This document shows, in pieces, positions 10,700 through 21,737 of a DNA stretch of 64,000 nucleotides. This DNA is from Rhizomys pruinosus. Taxonomy: Eukaryota; Chordata; Mammalia; Rodentia; Spalacidae. The notes beneath the pieces were generated by a model. That model did not search any database. It was given only the letters and a program-made list of their open reading frames with translations, and was not told the origin of the DNA. Where the stretch lies: assembly GCA_009823505.1 (NCBI GenBank), contig VZQC01005738.1:597295-661294 (forward strand). Direction: 5' to 3'. Within the stretch, counting starts at the first letter, position 1, and every line of letters begins with the position of its first letter. The translations under genes were made by a program, and so were the position numbers.

Positions 10700-10842
10700 T
10701 TCATTTATTTGTTTATTTATTTATTTATTTTTACACACGGTCTCCCTGTAGCCCCAGCTGTCCTGGAACTATGTAGACTAGGGTAACCTTGAACTCTGGA
10801 GTGCTGGGATTAAAGGTGTGTGCCACCACACCCAGGCATAAC
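10700..10842 (-). mobile_element. B1 SINE
   Basis: Reverse B1: a T-rich (ttta)n tail, then cggtctccctgtagccccag, and ending gtgtgccaccacacccaggc. Confidence 0.93.
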
Positions 10843-10920
10843 ACTCTTAATTTACTTGTAAAAACCATTTTTAAACCTGTTCTGATACAATAAACTTGTA
10901 CAAAGTTCTGTAATTCTTTT

Positions 10921-11072
10921 CACACAACACAATAAGATGTAACACAATAGAAAACGGTTCAGTACAACACAATACAATATGATTCAACAAGATACAACAT
11001 AGGATAACACAACACTACACAGTACTACATAACAGTTTGCAATACAACACAGTACAACATAACACAACATAT
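10921..11072. repeat. Degenerate AACACAATACA-type tandem array
   Basis: About 150 bp built from variants of a roughly 10-11-nt motif (acaacacaat, tacaacacag, ataacacaac). It is G-poor and irregular in period. Confidence 0.75.
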
Positions 11073-11085
11073 CCCCTAGTATCCC

Positions 11086-11490
11086 TTGGTTCTCTGACCT
11101 TTGAACTTGAACCTGAACTAGAGCTACACCTTCAGCTCTCTTGGATCCCCAGGATTCTGGGTGCAGGTAGGATTTCCTTCCTAGCCTCCATAATCAAATA
11201 AACCAACTTCTAAGAAATTCTCATTAAAAGTACCCTCCCCACCAGAAGGTCCAGGGCTTTTCCACCTATGTCCAACGCTATGTTGTCTGAGGAACTCATA
11301 CTGCCCTACCTTGAGTCAGTTGCTATGCAAAGTAATGCAAACTTGAGGCAGAACCCAGCCCTCCCGTAGTCCTTCCCTTCCCCTATAACTAGACTCAAGC
11401 CCCGACAAATGTCTGAGGAGGGCTTTGTGCTCAGGGGAGCAGAAGCGGCCTGTAGGAACGAAGGGATGCAGGGTTGAAGGCCATGATATG
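11086..11490. other. No recognisable gene
   Basis: Unique-looking sequence before a reversed B2. I see no coding signal. Confidence 0.45.
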
Positions 11491-11506
11491 AGCCTAGGTC
11501 TTCTTT

Positions 11507-11615
11507 GTTGTTGTTGTTGTTTTTTATTCCGCCATGTGAGTGCTGGGAATCAAACCCCGGGCCCTCTGCAAGAGCAGTCAATGCTCTTAACCACTGAGCC
11601 ATCTCTCCAGTCCCA
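11507..11615 (-). mobile_element. Truncated B2 SINE with TSD
   Basis: Only the 5' half of B2 remains (reverse: gagccatctctccagtcc), with a (TTG)n stretch as tail. The direct repeat agcctaggtcttcttt is exact at 11491-11506 and 11616-11631. A short element with a full TSD suggests internal priming or an unusual tail. Confidence 0.92.
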
Positions 11616-11794
11616 AGCCTAGGTCTTCTTTTATGGCTATACAACCACTCAAGTTTTCTAATTTATATGAGAAGAAATTCGAGGAACAAATATGGGATAG
11701 AAAATAACTTTGGAAGTTGTAAATCATAGTGGAACAGTAAGAGTTTCAAGTAACTGTAAAAGAAACATGACATTGAATTAACTCTTCTGGGGCC

Positions 11795-12160
11795 TGTGGT
11801 GGTTTGAATGGGAATGTCCACTATAGGCTCCTGCATTTGAGCACTTGGTCTCCAGCCGGGTGGGGCTGCCTAGGAAGGTTGTGGAGCATTTGGGACATAG
11901 AGTCTTGCTGGAGGAAGTGGGTCACTGTGGGCGGGCCTTAAGGCTTTGCAGCCTAGCCTTACTTCCTGTTTACTCTTTGGTTCCTAAGTGTGGATGCAAT
12001 GTGGCAAGCCTGCCTCCTGCTTCGGCTGCCATGCGTTCCCTGTCTGCTGCCCTCCCTACCATGATGGACTCTATTCTGATGGAACTGCAAGCCAAAAGAA
12101 ACCATCTCCCTTAAGTTGCTTTTGTCAGGGTCTTTTATCCCAGTCACAGAAAAGTAAGGA
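11795..12160 (+). mobile_element. Solo LTR, MaLR-like (ERVL-related)
   Basis: It begins 'ggtggtttgaatgggaatg', has a GC-rich middle (ggaggaagtgggtcactgtg), the 'accatgatggactctattct' segment and an end 'cttttatcccagtcacagaa'. This architecture matches MaLR-type LTRs as remembered. No internal retroviral genes are adjacent, so it is a solo LTR. The frames across it are chance. Confidence 0.6.
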
Positions 12161-12754
12161 AGATAGACCCACTAAGCAGAGATTCTGTACTTCGTGTAAT
12201 TTTAGGAGTTGGAAAAGACCAACTAGTTGGCTGAAAAATGAATCAGAAAATGGCCACAATAAGCAATCTAGAGGTCCCCAGCCTCCCTTGGTTATGAAGA
12301 GGGCAGAAATCAAGTTGGGGAGGATGGGAGGCTTGGATGGATCTGTATATGTGTGTCTTCTCAAACACTTGCATTCCAAGGGACCCCAAGATACACCTTT
12401 CACCAGTGCTCAGAGAAGTCAGTTTGTGAAGGGAGCCCTGCACCCCTGAAGAACCTGCTTTGCCCTTCTCTGTAGGCCAGACTTCAAAGTGGGAATCACA
12501 GGCACATACTGGGAGAATGAAACGTAATGGCAAGATTTTGAGCCCAGGTGGCATGAGCCAGTTGGTGACACTTACTTACAGAGACAAGATAAACATGGTT
12601 ATTATAATGAACAGTGGATTGAAATCATCAACTTGACAGCCCATTGATGCAGACCTATGGTGCTGGCTAGTTAATCATGGTATTTCTATGTCTGAAATAA
12701 GTAGGAAGACTGTTCAATTCTTACTTGATCTATAATGAACAAAACCTTTTAGGC
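12161..12754. other. No recognisable gene
   Basis: Overlapping frames on both strands here (11988-12554) lack domains and partly cover the LTR. I call nothing. Confidence 0.5.
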
Positions 12755-13068
12755 AGGATGGGGAGATAGCTCAGCTGGTAAAGTGTTTGCCTCATAAGCA
12801 TGAGGGCCTGAGTTCAATCCCCAGAAAGATGCCAGGTGTGATGGCACATGCTTATAATCCCAGTACTGGGGAGGCAGAGATAAGAGGGTCCCTGGGGCCC
12901 CCTGAACAGCCAATGTAGCCTACTTAGTGAGCTCCTGGCCAATGAAAGACTTTGCCTCAAAAGAGGTGGACAATGTTCTTGGGAATGATACTCAGGGCTG
13001 TCTTTTGGCTTCTACACACATACATATGTGCAAGTACACCCACTCACATGTGTGCACCCATACTCATG

Positions 13069-13104
<36 letters not shown>
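12755..13104 (+). mobile_element. B4-type SINE with (CA)n tail
   Basis: Head 'ggggagatagctcagctggt' and 'gagttcaatccccagaaaga'; middle 'cttataatcccagtactggg'; end 'aagactttgcctcaaaagag'. A cytosine/adenine-rich tail ends in about 16 CA units (13070-13101). Confidence 0.8.
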
Positions 13105-13755
13105 GAAATAAAAAGTAAAACTTTTTTAGGCCACATGAACACAGGTCCATCTGTAGTCACCCAAACAACCATGACACCTCAACCAACTCCCAGAACCAGG
13201 TTGTTAAGCTCTCCAGGAAGTAGGCTATGTCCCTTCAAGAAATGCCCCTGACCACTAATGCAAATGGACAGTGCTAATGCTTTCCCCAGCCAGCCTTCTC
13301 CAGAAGGGGAGTTAACCCTTCACCAGGGTAATTGAGCTTTGATGAAAAGCTACTGACCATAGCTCTGAAGGGATGGTAATTCCCAAACACATAAAATGTC
13401 ATTGTGTCCCTCTAGTCAGTGGCTGGGAGACCACTGGAGTTTTAGCTCCAATTCATCATCCAGTAGGTCAGTGATCCCTTGAACCCATTCAATAAGAGAG
13501 ATCCTATATCCTCTGGGACAAGGCTATGCAGTTACCCCTGCCAGACTCAGCCACTTACTGTGGTCTCCAAGAAGGTAGTAATGGGTCCAGAAGCTCGGCA
13601 GCTGAGCTTGTCCGTCCACTCCTTGCTGAGAGATAGGTCAACCTTACTTTTTATGTCGTTATCTACATACTAAAAGGAGAAGAAATAGAAAGTTCTCATT
13701 CCAATTAATGTTAAATAGGGAAGAGACAAAAGCATATGGGTAGAATACCTTGATT
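13105..13755. other. No recognisable gene
   Basis: Unique-looking, moderately GC-balanced sequence with no supported feature. Confidence 0.5.
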
Positions 13756-13756
13756 T

Positions 13757-13802
13757 GTTTTGTTCGTTTTGTTTTGTTTTGTTTTGTTTTGTTTTGTTTT
13801 GC
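13757..13802. repeat. (TTTTG)n microsatellite
   Basis: About nine TTTTG units, forming the tail of the reversed SINE that follows. Confidence 0.97.
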
Positions 13803-14018
13803 TTGGAGACAGCGTCTTACATGTCGCAGGCTGGTCTCAAGTTCACTATGTAGCCAAGGACGACCTTGAATTTCTGACCCTCTTGTCTCTACTTCCTGAG
13901 AGCCAGGATTGCAGCAGGAGCTGCCACACCCAGTTGACGCAGTGCTGGGTGTGGGATCTGGGGGCTCCTGAACGCTAAGTAAGCTCTCTACTTACTGAGC
14001 CATACACACCCCGAACTC
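13803..14018 (-). mobile_element. B4-type SINE
   Basis: Reverse B1-like half (gagacagcgtcttacatg; ctatgtagccaaggacgacc) and reverse ID head (gtaagctctctacttactga). Confidence 0.78.
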
Positions 14019-14142
14019 TGTAGGTGTCATCCCTTGAGAGGCATACAGAAATTCTTTATGCTCTGGAAATATTCTCGAATGCTGCCATGGAACCTACATT
14101 ATCAGTCACTAACTGTTCCTTGGAGTTAAAGATGGTATTTAG

Positions 14143-14512
14143 TTAGGTTTCTGCTGCTGTGATAAGCCATTCTGACCAAAACGAAGTTGAGAAGAATGGA
14201 TTTATTTCACCTTACACTCCCAGGTGACAACTCATGACCAGGGAAAATCAGAGCAGGAACTCAAGGCAGGAGCCTGGAGTTAGGAACTGAAGCAGAGACG
14301 TGGGGGAATGCTGCTTGCTGGCTTGCTTCCTTTGGCTTGCTCAGCCACCTTTCTTATGCAGCACAGGCCCACCAGCCTAGGGCTGGGCCCATCAACTAGC
14401 AGTTAAGAAATGTCTCACAGATATGCCCACATGCCAGTCTGATAGAGGAAATTTCTCAGTTGTGATTCCTTCTTCCCTAGTATGTCTAGGCTTGTGTCAA
14501 GTTGGAAAAACT
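14143..14512 (+). mobile_element. RMER1-like rodent repeat
   Basis: Characteristic order of phrases: 'ctgctgtgataagccattct', 'gcaggaactcaaggcaggag', 'gaatgctgcttgctggcttg' and the end 'cttgtgtcaagttggaaaaa'. Related copies occur at 23885 and 58155. The family name is from memory. Confidence 0.65.
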
Positions 14513-15174
14513 TAATGAGCACCGTTGGAAAAGCATTTATGAGAGGCGTGAAACAAGTTGGTCTCGAGGCCATTCTCGAAATCCTATTTTTCCCAGAGAA
14601 CGATGATCATTAATGCACCCTGCTTTTGTCCTCATAAGGCACTAAAGGGAAGGAATTGTGTCTCTTCCCCAAGGAGATCCGTGGTCTTTCACCCTGGTAA
14701 CTGAGCACTGGGGAAATGGAAATAGACTTTGAGGGAGCGGGGCAGGCCTCCGAGTACTGTGGACATCATGGAAATTTTATTTTGTTTTATTACACAGCCC
14801 GACCATGGCACTTAGTGAGTTCTGAAGAAATGATGGTTCTACAAAATTATTGAGCGTGTTAATTAATGATGAAGTCACTTAAGGAATGAAAAAGAAATGT
14901 GTTTTAGAGTAGTTAGATTAAGGTTAAGGCTACCATTAGGTAGTAGGCAGTGATGGACACCTGGGAAGGATGTACACAAGAAGAACTTTAATAAAAGCAT
15001 GTTAAAGGCATAATAGTCCCTTGATTTGGCTGTCATTCAACCAGTAATTAGCTGTCATGGTGACAGCACTCTTTATCCACCCCTACCAATGTCTTGCTTA
15101 AAGCTGTGCTTACTAGAGGTGAAAATAACCCATCAACACAGTCATCCTAGTAAAACTAAGTCAAATAGTGTAAT
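14513..15174. other. No recognisable gene
   Basis: AT-rich sequence. It ends at the L1 target site. Confidence 0.5.
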
Positions 15175-15189
15175 AGAAAAGGGGGTTCC

Positions 15190-15474
15190 CAAATGCCCCT
15201 CAACTGATGAGTGGATAGAGAAAATGTGGTACGTCTACACAACGAAGTTCTACGCAGCAGTAAAGAAAGACGACATCATGAGCTTTGAGCTTTGCAGGAA
15301 AATGGCTGGAGCTAGAGGACATCATGCTGAGTGAAGTAACACAGTCCCAGAAAAACAAACGATGAATGGTATCCCTCATCTGTGGATGCTAGTGCCAATT
15401 ACCTAGTTGTAAGTATTTCTTGTGCATGGCCCCTTGAGCTTTTGTCCAAAGCAGTTGGGAGTGATGCATACTGG

Positions 15475-15525
<51 letters not shown>

Positions 15526-15720
15526 TAGAAAGGACTGCATCAAAGACCTGACTGAAACAGTGAACTTCTGCTCAAAACTTCACATGGAGAATATTGAGAA
15601 AGACTGAGAAAGAGATGAAAAGCATGTTTGGCAGAATGCATGAGCTCTGGTGGGGTGGGGGAATGGGGGGGACATGGGTATAGATTTGATTTTTAAAATT
15701 AATTAATTAATTAAAAAAAA
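15190..15720 (+). mobile_element. 5'-truncated LINE-1: ORF2 C-terminus and 3' UTR, exact TSD
   Basis: The translated frame at about 15190-15334 ends with the typical LINE-1 ORF2 C-terminal pattern (DEWIEKMWYVYT, then AAVKKDD). A 3' UTR follows with an internal (CAA)n tract (15478-15513) and an A-rich end (ttaattaattaattaaaaaa). The 15-bp direct repeat agaaaagggggttcc is perfect at 15175-15189 and 15721-15735. It is far too short to be active (reverse transcriptase and endonuclease domains are absent). The exact TSD indicates a fairly recent insertion. Confidence 0.93.
15478..15526. repeat. (CAA)n tract inside the LINE-1 3' UTR
   Basis: About 15 CAA/ACA units with one CGA interruption. Microsatellite growth inside the element. 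Confidence 0.95.
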
Positions 15721-15934
15721 AGAAAAGGGGGTTCCATGACTGAAATGAGTTTCATCTGTAAACTGATTGCTTTGGTGACCACTGATGCCAGAATGGGTAT
15801 AGAAGAAAAGACTCTTTAAGGAAAAACTCTTGGGACCCCAGAACCACAAGATTGGTCTGAGGTTGGAGCTGATGTAAACTCAAGCAAAACCTTGCAGGAT
15901 CTCAGGTCATGTTTGTTTACTTATTTGATATTTT

Positions 15935-16243
15935 AATTTTTGTCTCTGTGCATATGTGTTTGCATGCACATGTACCTGTGTGCACATACACATGAAGACC
16001 AGAGGTGGACATTGCATGTCTTCCCCTATCACTGTCCATCTTGTTTGTTAAGACAGGATCTCACCAAATTTGCTGGGCTGACTGGCCAGCAAGCCCAAGA
16101 GAAGATTCTGTCTCCGTTTCTACAAAATTGGGATTACAGGCTTATAGCATGCGAGACTTTTAGCATGGCGTTAGGGGTCTGAACTCAGCTCTTCGTGCTT
16201 GAATAGCACACCCTTTACCAACTTAACCATCATCCCAACCCTG
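15935..16243 (-). mobile_element. B4-type SINE
   Basis: Left part is TG-rich with 'accagaggtggacattgcat'. The middle 'gttaagacaggatctcacc' is B1-like in reverse. The right edge 'ccaacttaaccatcatccca' is a reverse tRNA-like head. Confidence 0.75.
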
Positions 16244-16327
16244 ATAGCATGTTATTGATTGAGAGGGAAAAGATAATGCCTGCTGAGTATGGGATAGAAG
16301 ACAACAATCAATCAGTTAATTAATTAT

Positions 16328-16530
16328 TGAGAAAGGGTCTCATGTAGCCTAGGCTATACTGAAACTAGTATGTCACCAAAGATGACCTTGAATTGCTGAT
16401 CCTCCTGTCTCTAAGTGCTGGGAAGACAGGCATGTATCTGTGCCTGGCTTTGTATGGTACTGGAGATCAAACCCAAGGCTTTGTGCACTTTGGTAAGCAC
16501 TCTATGAACTAAGTTACATCTTTAGCCCCA
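16328..16530 (-). mobile_element. B4-type SINE
   Basis: Reverse B1 half (gagaaagggtctcatgtagc; gatgaccttgaattgctgat) then reverse ID head (ggtaagcactctatgaacta). Confidence 0.78.
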
Positions 16531-16835
16531 ACAATACTACTTAGAGTGATAATATGTGGATTTAGGTTGATATCCATCATGAGTATGGCATGAAGGCTGG
16601 GGTTGGTTCTGACTGCTTGGCTTCAAATTCATGCCCCGTGTTAATTGTTTTGACTTTCATTCTTGCCTGACTTCAAGTGTTAGCTCTGTTCCTCTTTAGC
16701 AAGTCAGTGTTCTTATCTAGAAGTTGGGGGTGATAATCCTTTATCTGGACTAAATGAAGAAAAGCAAATGGAAAGTATGTAAGCTATTAAAAAACTATAA
16801 ATAATAGCAGTTGCTATTGCTTATAACACTAAAAA

Positions 16836-16979
16836 TTTTTTTGAGGCAAGGTCTCACTCTGTAGCCCAGGCTGCCCTGGAACTCATTATGTAGACCAGGC
16901 TGTCCTCAAACTTGCAGCAGCCTTCCTAGCTCAGTCTTTTGACTGCTGAGGTTATAGGCGGGTCACACATCCACCTCAG
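16836..16979 (-). mobile_element. Old B1 SINE
   Basis: Reverse B1: ttgaggcaaggtctcactct, gtagcccaggctgccctgga. Its 5' end is decayed. Confidence 0.75.
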
Positions 16980-17127
16980 AAATGTCTAGATTATCTCATT
17001 TTTTACTTGCTAAAGTATGTTGGGGCTACTTTCAAGTACTGTATATATTTTAAAATAAAGACAGCAAATACAATTACCTTTTCAAATCTCTTTACTGATG
17101 GTAAGCATAACTAATACAATTTCTAAT

Positions 17128-17195
17128 TTGGTGATTCAACAAATATTTACTGAACATTTATTGTTCCTGAGGCATTTGGGGATAAACTAAGGCCA
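17128..17195 (-). repeat. L2-like 3' end remnant
   Basis: 'gattcaacaaatatttactg' is the reverse complement of the conserved L2/MIR-type 3' end. Confidence 0.55.
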
Positions 17196-17601
17196 ATAAG
17201 TTATCAACTGTGATCCCCTCTAATTGTCTTAAAGTGCATGTGATAATTTTTTTATATGAAAAGATGGCTAGGACGCAATACCTGGATATTTGAAAAAACA
17301 CCAGTCTGGAAGCACTGTGGTTCCTCCTCGCTCCACCCTCCTCTCCACATCCTTACTTATGGTCACATTAACATTTAAATCAGTAGACTGAGTAAAGTAG
17401 TTTGCCCTCCATAATGTAAGTGGGCCTCATCCAACAAGTTGAATGCATTAGGAAAAAAGAAAAAGTTGGTGTCTTCCTAGGAAAAAGGACATCTGCTGCA
17501 AACTGCCTGTGGAGTTGAACTGTGATTACTCTGGGGCTCCAGCCTGCCACCCTGTCCTACAGTTTGTGTGAGCTAGTTCTGGAAAAAGTCCCTTTCTCTA
17601 T
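17196..17601. other. No recognisable gene
   Basis: AT-rich sequence with no supported feature. Confidence 0.5.
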
Positions 17602-17817
17602 GAAACTGGAGAGATGGCTCAGGGGTTAAAGGCATTGGCTGTTCTTTCAAAGGACCCCAGGCTTGATTCCCAGCACCTACAAGGCAGCTACCAACTGTAC
17701 TTAACTCTCATTCCAGGAGATCCAACACCCTCTTCTGACCTCTATGAGCATTGTATGACACAGGTGCACTTACATGCAGGCAAAACACTCATATGCATAA
17801 AAAAATTTAAAAAAATG
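17602..17817 (+). mobile_element. B2 SINE, single-segment type, diverged
   Basis: gaaactggagagatggctca head, cttgattcccagcacc B box and an A-rich end. Confidence 0.88.
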
Positions 17818-17845
17818 ACCTCTTTCACCTTATGTATGTATATAT

Positions 17846-17892
17846 TATCTATCTATCATCTATCTACCTATCTATCTATCTATCTATCTATC
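17846..17892. repeat. (ATCT)n microsatellite
   Basis: About eleven ATCT units with small interruptions. Confidence 0.96.
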
Positions 17893-18118
17893 ACCTATTG
17901 GTTCCATTTCTCTGAAGAATCCTAATATGACACATGATCAAGCTATATATTTACTTCTCAATGTATGATAATCTCACTTTTGTTATAAATGACCTAATGA
18001 GTCAATGTTGAAATTTATTCTTTCCTCAGTGGGATAAATAATTTAAGGATGGATAGTAAATGTTGTTAGCAAATATATGTTAAGTAAAACTTATCATAGT
18101 AAATAAATAATGGACATG

Positions 18119-18368
18119 GGGCTGGGGACATAGCTCAGTTGTTACCGTACTTGCCTAGCATGCACAAGGCCCTGGGTTCCATCTCCAACACTGCACCACC
18201 TGGACATGGTGATGTGTTCCGTGATTCCAGCACCTGGGATGGAGTCAGGAGGATCTGAAGTCCACAGTCACACTCCCATTCTCCTCTTAGATGAATGAGG
18301 TCACTTTCTATGAGTAGAGGTCGGCCTGGGATACATGGAATCCTGTCCCAGAAAAAAGAAATAAAAAA
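18119..18368 (+). mobile_element. B4-type SINE
   Basis: Head 'ggggctggggacatagctca' with 'ttgcctagcatgcacaaggc' is ID-like. The second part holds 'ccgtgattccagcacctggg' and 'atggaatcctgtcccagaaa'. Confidence 0.75.
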
Positions 18369-18404
18369 CAATGCGTATTTTATATATATATAAGTTTTGT
18401 GCGT

Positions 18405-18545
18405 GTCATCCATCATTTCTCAATCCAATTCAGACTCATTCCCCTTTCCATGTTCCCCACCCCACCCGAGTTCATGCACGCTGCCATACCTGCCTTATAT
18501 CTTTTTCTGAGTATTTTTAAAATTTTTTCAAAGCAGAGGATTATT
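18405..18545 (-). mobile_element. LINE-1 3'-end-like fragment
   Basis: Shares 'tttctcaatccaattcagac' and 'attcccctttcc' with 51890-52060 in the same orientation, and more distantly with 59556-59700. It is consistent with the 3' UTR of a rodent LINE-1 inserted on the minus strand. Confidence 0.5.
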
Positions 18546-19000
18546 GTTTGGGGAGAACTTTACTGCTTCAGTTGGTTCTTTGTCTCAGTTCTTTGTGGTT
18601 GTTGTTCCCTCCAATTTGTATTGCTTCAACATATGCATATATTTATGTCATACCTACACTTAAATTATGTCTTCTGAAAATAAACTGAACGCTATATCCA
18701 TATCATATTTCAGGATTTATATGTTTCCTTTTTAAATTTATATTACTCTAAAATATGCCTACATGCCCTCCGCCTGTATACCAAGATTACAAAGTCTGAA
18801 AATAAGTGGTAGATTGACTCTAGAGCCTGTTAAAGGTTTCACATTATAAGAGCATAGTTGCTTTCAGAAAAAGAGGAAGAATGCATACTTTTGTCTATCA
18901 TATATAAATTAAAGAGCTAAAAAACGACTACAGTTTAGTTCATGTCTATCAGTACTGTTATGCCTCAGAACTTCTAAGTCAGGGTTAGCATAAACTCGGT
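18546..19000. other. No recognisable gene
   Basis: AT-rich non-coding sequence. Confidence 0.5.
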
Positions 19001-19033
19001 GTGTGTGTGTGTCTGTCTGTCTGTCTGTCTGTC
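19000..19033. repeat. (GT)n(CTGT)n microsatellite
   Basis: gtgtgtgtgtgtgt followed by five to six CTGT units. Confidence 0.95.
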
Positions 19034-20754
19034 TTGCCTCAGTCTATTTTGAATGAGCTTTCTATCACTTGAAGCCAACAGAGCCCTAAATAATATACTT
19101 ACCTTTTCTAAGGATAGACCAGAACACACTCAGATAAAACAATTCATTAAAATAAAGATCCAATGGATAAAAATTATGTAATAAAGACAGAGGAAAAGTT
19201 GTCTTGCCAGAAATGCTAAGCTAAGGATAATTGCTGTAATTAGGAATGAAATTTATCTCTGACTTCCTTAGCAGCCAAGACAAAGAGGAAAGAAAATAAA
19301 TTACCTTATTCCTGTTAAACAGAATATATCACTTAATCAAGAAAGAGAATTTTGTCTTGAACTAAACTTTTGGGAACTAAGTGAGTTGTTAGTTCTTATA
19401 CAAGAGCTAAAAGAATAAGCTTACTGATGATATTCACTGAGTTTCTGTGCAGAGCATCAATGACCATATCCCTGCATGACAGACATCAATGGGAATTCGT
19501 AAATGAACATAAAAGTCTGTCATCATATGGAATATAAGGTCTTAATAACAATGTGTCTGATTCCACTGTTGATGTCATGATCCTATGATTATTCACTGAA
19601 GCCGGCTTGATTCATAATTGTATTGATTGTGATAAAATTGTGTGAACCACTGGTCATGCCCCCCTAGGCTAAACCCTGCCAATGTCCATATATGATTCAG
19701 ATAAAAGGCATAAGATAATGCTTCTTGATGAGAGGATTCAGTGACATCTTTCAGAACAACAGTGTCATCATCTCCTGTACTGCTTGACAACTGTTGCATA
19801 GTTGTCATTCCAAAGGAACAGACAGAAGGAGAATGAGTCACTGAAGCCACATACACTCAACAAATCCCCATATATATCAGGTTCATCTGACTGATACAGT
19901 TACTAAGCTTACGTAGAGCAGCCTAGAGACAAATAAATCTTTATGGACAAGATACGGGTATGATTTGACTATCAAAAATGCTAGTTAATTTGCCCAGAGG
20001 AACCCAGAACATTAAAAGCAAATGACTTCTGATGTTCAGCCCCACAGATATATCAGATAGAGTCTGAGGTTCACAGAGATAATGTTGTCATGACATCCGT
20101 TCAGATGCTGGATTGCCCACCACTGCCCTTTCTATCAGTTTTATTCTAACCAGGATGGAACACAAGTGGTATCTCTTTGCTCATCACTAAAGTATTTGCT
20201 TGTATTAGATCTGGGTCCAAAGCTGGGGTTGAATATCTAAATACCTCTGGAAGGAGGATAGGGAGAGTGTTTGAGAGGACACAGAATATTCTTAACCCTT
20301 GGGAAACTCCTTGTGCTGGGAATCTAGTCATAGAGCTCTCTGTCAGGATGAGTCACAGCTGTCCTTATCAGTCATGTATCAGGGACTGAGAGAGGAGGCG
20401 TGCCTGAGTGCACCATGGCTGGGACCTGCTTCTTTACCTAGTTAGCCTTTAGGGATTAGTGTCTGTGTTCCAAGGACAAGTGAAAATTGAGAAGGCAATT
20501 TCTTCACATGTCTTTTCATTCAGAGATGACCCTCATCTCCAACAACAAGTCAGTGAGCTGAGATCTGTTCCCTAGGGGCACCCCATTTCACTTATTACTG
20601 TTTGTCTTTACTGCGCCTGCTCCAGTACAAGCTCTGACACTCTCTTACTGGATCCATCATGCAAGGCCTCTGTGCCTGGGGTGTGTTCCTGCCAGAGTAT
20701 TCTTTCCACAGGAGTAAATCAGATCATGTGACTCTCCTTCTAAAATACAGAGTA
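19034..20754. other. 1.7 kb without recognisable repeats; one orphan reverse frame
   Basis: This is the longest SINE-free stretch in the upstream half. It holds a reverse open frame of 87 codons (19593-19856) of ordinary amino-acid composition. No promoter, splice context or domain supports a gene. It could be an old, unrecognised repeat or pseudogene fragment. Confidence 0.45.
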
Positions 20755-20884
20755 GGGGTTGAATTGGTATAGTGCTTGCCTAGCATGAGTGAAGCCCTGG
20801 GTTCAATTCCCAGCAATTGGGAGGCGAAGACTGGAGGATCAGAAGCTCAAGGCCAGCCTGAGCTACATGAGACTCTGTCTCAAA
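20755..20884 (+). mobile_element. ID-B1 (B4-type) SINE
   Basis: ID head 'gtgcttgcctagcatgagtg' and 'ggttcaattcccagcaa', a short B1-like half 'gctcaaggccagcctgagct' and the end 'gagactctgtctcaaaaa'. Confidence 0.85.
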
Positions 20885-20886
20885 AA

Positions 20887-20921
<35 letters not shown>

Positions 20922-20923
20922 AT
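20885..20923. repeat. (AAAT)n microsatellite
   Basis: About ten AAAT units between the B4 tail and the next B2. Confidence 0.97.
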
Positions 20924-21205
20924 AGGGCTGGAGAGATAGCCTATCAGTTAAGAGCATCGACTGCTCTTTCAGAGGACCTGGGTTCGATCCCCAGCACCCA
21001 CATGGCAGCTGAGAACCGTCTGTAACTCCAATTCCAGGAGAACTCCAGTTCCAGGGGAATCCAACACCCTCTTCTGACCTCCGTGGCATTGCACGACACG
21101 GGTGCACAGACCTACATGCAGATAGTATATTCACACACATACAAAAATAAATAAAATAAAAATAAATAAAATAAAAATAAATAAAATAAATAAATAAATA
21201 AATAA
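20924..21205 (+). mobile_element. B2 SINE, duplication-bearing subtype
   Basis: gggctggagagatagcctat head, the doubled 'aactcca.ttccagg' segment and a long (AAATA)n tail to 21205. It is inserted in an (AAAT)n tract, so its TSD cannot be told from the microsatellite. Confidence 0.94.
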
Positions 21206-21737
21206 ACAGAATCCATATCCTTGTTTAGTGTAGTACCGTGTCTTCACCCATTGTTTAGTCTGAGAGCCACTGGAACGAAGGGTGTCTGAAGCTAAGTTCT
21301 TCTCAGCTTTACCTTCCTCCCTATCCCTGAAGTGTTTTCTGCTTTTACTCTCTCTGTACTTACTTGGGTGGCTAACTATGACATAGAAAGAAACAATTCC
21401 ATCAGAAGATCATGCTGGCTTTGTGGACAGGTGTGGAGAAGACAACTCATCTTTACACCGCTTGTCAAGTTTCAGCAAGCTGAGAAAAGTTTCTCATAAA
21501 CTTAAAGGAAACTTCCAGAAAGAACTGGAAAGTTCTTGTAGTACCTCTAAGGGGTATGGGAAGTGCTATAATAATGAGGATTACTAAAACAGAGACAGAA
21601 TGTTTATTAGGATTCCTTTCAATTGTACACCTTGGCTAGTGAGGTCAGAGATACAGGGATTATATGTGAAATCCTGAAGTCTATACTTCCAAGAACTATG
21701 ACTGATATGATAGTAACAGTCTAAAAGAAAAAGCACA
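21206..21737. other. No recognisable gene
   Basis: Unique-looking sequence. Confidence 0.5.

Noticed and set aside
10921..11072. CRISPR-like or regular spacer array
   Set aside because: The units are irregular, there are no unique spacers, and the DNA is vertebrate.
11845..12449. Overlapping 89-153-codon frames
   Set aside because: They lie in or run out of the MaLR-like LTR and have no protein domain.
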